This document shows, one piece after another, positions 39,001-42,993 of a stretch of 42,993 nucleotides of DNA. Position 1 is the first letter of the stretch. Each line of letters opens with the position of its first letter. Made by a program: the position numbers and the translations under genes. The notes beneath the pieces are model-generated. The model worked only from the letters and a program-made list of their open reading frames with translations. It did no database searches and was not told the origin of the DNA. This DNA comes from a virus, in the IMG/VR virus record IMGVR_UViG_3300035698_015022, positions 1-42,993 of that record; one strand, written 5' to 3'.

Positions 39001-42000
39001 AGATATCACCTGCAAACTTTTTTAAACCAACATCTAAAGAGAAGCCCTTGATATCAACCCTACTGACTATGTTCCTGGAATTCAGATAAATAATTACCAC
39101 TGTTTTAGCTTTTTTATCCAATATAGCCCTGGTAAGGCTTGCTACATCTTCTGGAGTAAGAATCTTTTTTCCATATAGGTGTGGGTTTTCCCGGACAGTC
39201 TGCTGAGGTTCTACCACTCTTATTTTTATCTTCCCATCTACTCTTTCTTTGAATTTAATAGTATCACTATGGAACTTCCCTTTTTGGGTCCCAAAGAATC
39301 CAAATTCTACAGTATTCATTATGACATGCCCTCTATTCTCAATGCCTAAGATCTCTCCTGTTTCTTGCAATCGGCGCTGTATTGCCAAATCCTCTTCCGA
39401 GGGATCTACTTTTCCTGAAGGGTGATTGTGAACAAAATAATTACTTTTGGCTCTTGATAAAACACTACTCTTAAACGCTTCCATAGGATTGACCAGGTTA
39501 GCATTTGTGCTTCCAATAGAAACATTGTCAACATTTATGATTTGACCCTTGTCGTCTAAATTAACAACAAAAAACTTCTCCCTGCTTTCGTTCTTTAGTT
39601 CTTTAAAAAGGACTGCTATATCTTGGGGAGATTTCACTTCTTGCTGACCGGTAAGAATAAACCCTTTGTCTCGCAGTTTCAGGGATATAACGGACTCTCT
39701 CTTGATCCCTGGCACTTGCTTTTGCATCTCACCTCTCTTTCCATATTTGACCCTTTTATCTGCTACGCCTTCCACATTTTTCTTGGCCTGCTCTCGCAGT
39801 TCTTCAATGGTGTATCTTTTCTTGTCTGTTTCCAACCAGCTCTCATAAGCACTCCTGGCTGTTTCAGAGTCAGGATAGCCAAGCTCTTCAGACATATCAT
39901 CTCCGTTCCTACTAAAAATACTTTTCCCTACTCCTGTAACCTCTGGCAATTCTCCTGTCTTTTTATTAGCGTATTTATGTAGAGTGGCAACTGGGTTCTC
40001 TTTTGCCACTTCCAACCTGATTTCCTGTTCTGCTTTTAATCTTTGAAATTCTGTTTCTATGTCTATATCTTTTTTCTCAATAGGAGTTTCGGCCTCAATC
40101 GCCTTCATTACTCTTTCATATATAGCTTTGCTTACCTCCTCCTCAGTAACCCCGAGTTTCCTGAATGTCGCCTGTTCTTTTTTAGGCAATTCAGAAACTT
40201 TTACTGTTTGTTCCAATTCTTCAGCCCATTTTTCAAAGGTTTCTTCTGGGACTGTTACTTTTTCTATTTTTTCCACAGGTTTTACAGGTTTAGCTTTAAT
40301 TTCTTTAACAATCTCATTAACTGCTCGTTCCATCCCAAAAAAATCAACTTCTGCCAATTCTGGATGTCTCAATACGTGACTATGGATTATTTCATGAAGC
40401 AAGGTATCACCTAAATCTTTTTCGCCCTTTTCGAGTAGCACCCAATGATTACCCTTACCATCAATGTGTAATCTGCCGCCCTCTCCCTCGCGCGCTCCAG
40501 TAAATTCTACTTCTTTAATTCCTTTAATATCTAAACCTTTCCTGATATCAGCAGGAATTTTATCTAACGCTTCCTCGTATAGTTTCTGTATTTTGGGATC
40601 TCTACTAAGCACTTTCTCTACTTTTTCCACGGGTTTAACTTCTGGTTTAACTTCTTTAGTGGCTTGGTTGTAAAAGTCGGTAAGTTGTTGTTTGGTTTGT
40701 TTTATTTCTACGGCAACTGGCACACTCTCAACATTTTCTTTTTTATATGCCTCAAAGCGATGATTCCCGTCTAAAATTACACCTTCTTCATTAATTACTA
40801 TGGGGGGCAGTTCTTCTCCTTCTTTTATTGCTCGCATCAAATCTTTCCCATATTCGGTTTCCCATTCATAGGGTTGAACAAAATCTGTTTGCTCTAATTC
40901 ATATATTGATCTATTTTCTAATCTAAAAAGAGATTTTTTAGATTCTTTCGGAATATCATTTCCCAATTTTGTTATTTCATCTGAAGTTTTCAAACTTTCT
41001 ACAAACTCCTCTGCACTCTTATACTTCCTTGCCTCTACGGCTAATGGTTCTAATTCTTTGGAGATTTTTTCTGGGATAACTTCTTTCTTCTCTTCAAGGA
41101 AAATCTCCTCCACTTTGATCTCTTCTTCTTCTCCTGGTCTAACTTCTGGTTTGACCTCTATTACTGGGACTTCGGGTTTAACCTCTGGTTCCACTTCCCC
41201 AGGTGGCAATGGAATAACCTCTGGCGCTGGGATTCTCTCAGCCAAGAGTTTCTTAACGTCTGGAGCAGGAAGAGGTATTGGCACCACTGGCAAAGGAGCA
41301 GGCTGGCTTACAGTAATTGTAGGCAATACTCGTTTTAAACTCTCTTCTAACATAAGGGTATGAGACCTGACAGGAGAAAAATTAACCCACTCTTTCAGTC
41401 CTCCTAATGCAAAGTTTCGTGCAGGAAAATCCAAACCTGCAGGCATTGGAATCTCTACTTTACAAAACGCTTTATTCTGAATCTGCAAAAGAGGCTCAGT
41501 CACCTCAAAACCTTTTACCATCCTGCCATGTGGAGTTTCTGTTATAGTAACCCACTTGTTAGGATGTCCTTTTACTCCTGCGTGCCACTCCTTATAACCG
41601 AACCTTGAATACCCTCTGGGAACTTCTGTTAGTTTTCCTGATCTGACTAATTTATTGGCGAGAACTTCCTGCTTGTATGGCGGAACCTCAATAACCGTTT
41701 CAATCGTTGGTCTTTTAATAAGAGCTTCGATATAAACAGGCATTCCGAAGAAGGTAACAAAAGGTAAAGACCTGGCCATTTGTTGAGTAACAACAAGAGC
41801 TTTAGCTTCTATTTCACTAAGCCCCATGTTTGTATATTGTTCTCGTTGGGTTCTTGTTCCTGTAAGAGGGCCAAGCCAATCTCCTATCGTCCCTGGCAGT
41901 TTTACTTCTCCCAGCGACATGTTGGTTATTTCCTCTACCGCACCGATTGTAGGAGTGGCTATAAACTGGATAGCGTCTTTGGGATATGATTTTATTAACC

Positions 42001-42565
42001 CCCAGAGATTCTTTCCCAATTCGTTTTCAAACCATTCTAATTTGTCATTAAATGGGAGTTCTTTCCAAGCCTTGTTTTCTTCTGCGATTGCCCTGATGTT
42101 CTCATCTTTAAAGCCAGGGAACATTTCTTTAAGAGTATCGAGTGTAGCTGCTGGTAATTCTCTCACAACTTCCATTGGAGTAATCGGCCCCTCTACTGGA
42201 ACTTCTTTCCATGTAGGTAATGGTAATGGAGCAACCTCTCCCTCTTTAGAAACAGGCATTTCTTTCTCTGTCCAAACCCCGGTAGTCTGATCCTTAACCA
42301 TTGTCGTTTTGACTTCTACTGCTTTCCTTTCTACTGGAGCTTCCTCTTCTCTTCCTGTTTCCGATAAAAACCTGTCATAGCTGGAGGCATATTTTTTCGG
42401 AACTTCCTCAACCGGAGGTTTTTTGAAAATCTTTTCTTCGACACCTTTTGGCAAAACAAACCTAACCGCTCTTTTCCAAAACGGCTCTTCAATAGGAGTT
42501 TCTACAGGAGGTTTCTCTTCCTCCTTCTCTTTCCTTGATTCTAAAAAACGCTTATAAGAATCCAT
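36050..42565 (-). CDS. 2171-residue polyvalent internal virion/ejection protein
   Basis: Regions in order: disordered charged N-terminus (1-110); unassigned domain (110-430); Pro/Glu-rich linker (430-490); ParB/sulfiredoxin-like domain (about 550-630, DGNHRFEAYK at 599-608); zinc-metallopeptidase-like domain (about 660-770, HEIIH at 724-728); RadC/JAB domain (about 985-1095, VHNHPSG at 1045-1051); a second RadC-like domain lacking the catalytic motif (about 1135-1245, ASNIDLDNQ near 1203-1211); long helical regions; a hydrophobic segment (about 1910-1950); a charged C-terminus. Phages and conjugative elements use such polyvalent proteins, injected with DNA, to counter host defences. Position before the lysis genes fits an ejected core protein of a podovirus. 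Confidence 0.8.
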   Translation of the reverse strand: MDSYKRFLESRKEKEEEKPPVETPIEEPFWKRAVRFVLPKGVEEKIFKKPPVEEVPKKYASSYDRFLSETGREEEAPVERKAVEVKTTMVKDQTTGVWTEKEMPVSKEGEVAPLPLPTWKEVPVEGPITPMEVVRELPAATLDTLKEMFPGFKDENIRAIAEENKAWKELPFNDKLEWFENELGKNLWGLIKSYPKDAIQFIATPTIGAVEEITNMSLGEVKLPGTIGDWLGPLTGTRTQREQYTNMGLSEIEAKALVVTQQMARSLPFVTFFGMPVYIEALIKRPTIETVIEVPPYKQEVLANKLVRSGKLTEVPRGYSRFGYKEWHAGVKGHPNKWVTITETPHGRMVKGFEVTEPLLQIQNKAFCKVEIPMPAGLDFPARNFALGGLKEWVNFSPVRSHTLMLEESLKRVLPTITVSQPAPLPVVPIPLPAPDVKKLLAERIPAPEVIPLPPGEVEPEVKPEVPVIEVKPEVRPGEEEEIKVEEIFLEEKKEVIPEKISKELEPLAVEARKYKSAEEFVESLKTSDEITKLGNDIPKESKKSLFRLENRSIYELEQTDFVQPYEWETEYGKDLMRAIKEGEELPPIVINEEGVILDGNHRFEAYKKENVESVPVAVEIKQTKQQLTDFYNQATKEVKPEVKPVEKVEKVLSRDPKIQKLYEEALDKIPADIRKGLDIKGIKEVEFTGAREGEGGRLHIDGKGNHWVLLEKGEKDLGDTLLHEIIHSHVLRHPELAEVDFFGMERAVNEIVKEIKAKPVKPVEKIEKVTVPEETFEKWAEELEQTVKVSELPKKEQATFRKLGVTEEEVSKAIYERVMKAIEAETPIEKKDIDIETEFQRLKAEQEIRLEVAKENPVATLHKYANKKTGELPEVTGVGKSIFSRNGDDMSEELGYPDSETARSAYESWLETDKKRYTIEELREQAKKNVEGVADKRVKYGKRGEMQKQVPGIKRESVISLKLRDKGFILTGQQEVKSPQDIAVLFKELKNESREKFFVVNLDDKGQIINVDNVSIGSTNANLVNPMEAFKSSVLSRAKSNYFVHNHPSGKVDPSEEDLAIQRRLQETGEILGIENRGHVIMNTVEFGFFGTQKGKFHSDTIKFKERVDGKIKIRVVEPQQTVRENPHLYGKKILTPEDVASLTRAILDKKAKTVVIIYLNSRNIVSRVDIKGFSLDVGLKKFAGDILRGAIYSNATQAIIASNIDLDNQVSFLKEVKDLLHTYASLEILDAVTVKEGQGTSLQHLFREKKGIYRQRLTNKEIEKKLRTNKEFKKRWNEMSVEEKNRLFRLTTFLRDKSEEYWVTTRAPTKIEKEVMDTVRKGEPVPVEYKEVLDDMVIRGWVMEYPKLTVLWKPEVMEEFVKKPRAVKQKQALTPEMVERIKRVNETAETRGINRYVLSQLRNGFTGEKRTRLENLSEEQLDELHTTLIGLTPDKFGQITLVDKETLDAMSDFIPPSLLKRRAVTTGDVLRNVREKDIKYIISLLRAPRDVFKGSPILDKIYHQISTQEEDMRMDLIKLNKKLTELYKAAKKENKNVDENVVRYIEQEIEAPGPETKKLAEFLKKWWEDSLSVMKPRRIRKKYFTHTPQTFTEKIAKEGLAQALKEVLLPIRREAGIAPSIVANLEYILGAEKFSPFALPRNEYNAYSKRIYRAVGAYAQVYYFKKHFDPVMPDVLRMRRFLPGNKQIYLRKWLQNIRGRPLDYKWGRKAHNISDMAVRYEYLRLLALNLGSGFVNVIGGTLNSFAEMPVTQFALGHKRLITKQGRMILDKYGYTEQSFWLDPAEGMWNKLTAIERNLYIFMKMGEFYLRGIPTLALIPEDEFKSGELSLKTRTEVRRLLGKTQGLYGKAQSPLASQTVVGRPLYQFKQWMILEMELFMDWGKEALDYAKKHPSSGMNPVKNPGLAKWVKFLLLAIPLYLWGAEKVKKQMAAYWFLPLAIWRTITNPDEVPVLKDLELVVESLYDIARGDREAAAERFRKEWLTHLPAGVELKRGDNFLKALKEGGYYSAEGKLRKGVSPEESFIQLFVGQMTKEAVEYRKMHEELSKLMPYTYVEYNEFFGEKVRKSDYIRMKEKIMTRIEKKEHKNMADLKKDQELVGMIKDYNEQATNRLEELMRKRNDELDEKFTTKEWNRNKKMATIQPDDIERWMVTEERGETVESLERRLGR

Positions 42566-42581
42566 AATGTTTATGATATTA

Positions 42582-42993
42582 TTACCATTCTCCTTCTCCT
42601 TCCTTCGTCTGCTCTAATACCCAGTAAAAATATGCTTCATTTGATTCTGCTTTTTCAAGATTTCTTTCCATAGTTTCACCAGTATCATCTTGTGTAATCC
42701 AAGCCCTCACCTTTGATTTTTCGCTTGAAGTGGGTTTAAATCCTTTATCATCCTCTTTCGGTGCAACCTTTCCTTTAAATATGGTTTCAACACTCATCTT
42801 ACCATCTGGGCTAATTAATAAAACATCGTAATAAGAGTTTCCTGCCTCGTCTGTCCTTGTTGTAACTGTTTGGATTTTGTCTTCTGGGGCTATAGCTCCA
42901 ATTTGAGAGAAAATTCCACTTGGGAGTCCTGATTCGACTTCCATTTGGGCCACCTTCATTTTCTGATCATCAGTAAGGTCATCATAGGAAAGA
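42582..42993 (-). CDS. C-terminal part of a virion-type protein (5' end cut by window edge)
   Basis: The frame is open to the right edge: LSYDDLTDDQKMKVAQMEVE, SGLPSGIFSQIGAIAPEDKI, then a beta-rich segment (YYDVLLISPDGKMSVETIFK) and an acidic C-terminus ending GEGEW. An internal ATG at 42959 exists, but the residues upstream look coding. The wording 'DDLTDDQ...GLPSG' suits a protein that continues a coiled-coil partner. Joined to the truncated gene at 1-814 it would make one protein of about 409 residues if one base were restored. It precedes the polyvalent gene by 16 bases. Confidence 0.7.
   Translation of the reverse strand, partial: LSYDDLTDDQKMKVAQMEVESGLPSGIFSQIGAIAPEDKIQTVTTRTDEAGNSYYDVLLISPDGKMSVETIFKGKVAPKEDDKGFKPTSSEKSKVRAWITQDDTGETMERNLEKAESNEAYFYWVLEQTKEGEGEW

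Noticed and set aside
37475-42290. Plus-strand frames opposite the 2171-residue gene
   Set aside because: The minus frame has recognisable domains throughout; the plus frames are shadows.
1-42993. Recoded stop codons as in some Patescibacteria or their phages
   Set aside because: TAA, TAG and TGA all end plausible genes here (for example ATGA overlaps at 32838 and 34539), so the standard code fits.
1-42993. Prophage or mobile element inside a bacterial chromosome
   Set aside because: No bacterial flanking genes, integrase, attachment repeats or tRNA boundary are visible; every region fits a phage.

Overview
The window looks like an almost complete genome of a tailed, most likely short-tailed (podovirus-type) double-stranded DNA phage. 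Every convincing gene lies on the minus strand, so transcription runs from high to low coordinates. Recognisable hallmarks are the small and large terminase subunits, portal, scaffold-like protein, N4-gp56-type major capsid protein, a head-tail adaptor and tail hub candidate, and several fibre or spike proteins. There are also lysis-type proteins, a recombination pair (annealing-protein candidate plus PD-(D/E)XK nuclease), RusA, and a lambda-O-like replication protein. I see no integrase, repressor, DNA polymerase or RNA polymerase, which suggests a virulent, host-dependent phage. The DNA is AT-rich and uses ordinary stop codons. Two features hint at a host related to Patescibacteria (CPR): the Ser/Thr-rich, adhesin-like style of the 2012-residue protein, and a KhpA-like KH protein that resembles the ones I remember from those bacteria. 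That host link is inference.

Layout in the direction of transcription. (a) 42993-34793, ejection and lysis block: the end of a protein cut by the window edge, a 2171-residue polyvalent protein (ParB/sulfiredoxin-like, HExxH, active RadC/JAB and degenerate RadC/JAB regions), a small membrane protein, a lysozyme-like protein and a holin-like protein, closed by a clear intrinsic terminator. (b) 34781-30962, early replication and recombination block: a good sigma-70-type promoter, an HTH protein, the annealing-protein candidate, the nuclease, an O-like initiator with an iteron-like palindrome array inside its gene, a membrane-anchored lytic transglycosylase and tiny proteins. (c) 30948-25387, accessory block of short genes, several too short for routine ORF calling and many preceded by near-identical leaders. 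It also holds a structured RNA candidate, a truncated Panacea domain, RusA, a Cys-rich anchored protease-like protein, an HNH endonuclease whose tail copies that protein's C-terminus, and the KhpA-like protein. (d) 25371-13982, packaging and head block: TerS, TerL, portal, scaffold, capsid, a duplicated pair of small structural proteins, a beta-helix protein, a decayed HNH endonuclease, a coiled-coil protein and a fibre adaptor. (e) 13985-1, tail and adhesin block: the giant repetitive protein, a DUF2341/LamG protein, an adaptor, a beta-helix protein, two small membrane proteins, a beta-propeller-like hub, a fibre, and a Thr-Pro-linker protein running off the left edge.

The most unusual feature is that five proteins of block (e) start with Sec-type signal or membrane-anchor sequences, which virion tail proteins assembled in the cytoplasm should not need. 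They may be exported to the surface of the infected cell. The partial genes at the two window ends look like two halves of one gene, so the window is probably a circularly permuted genome opened inside that gene, with about one base missing at the join.
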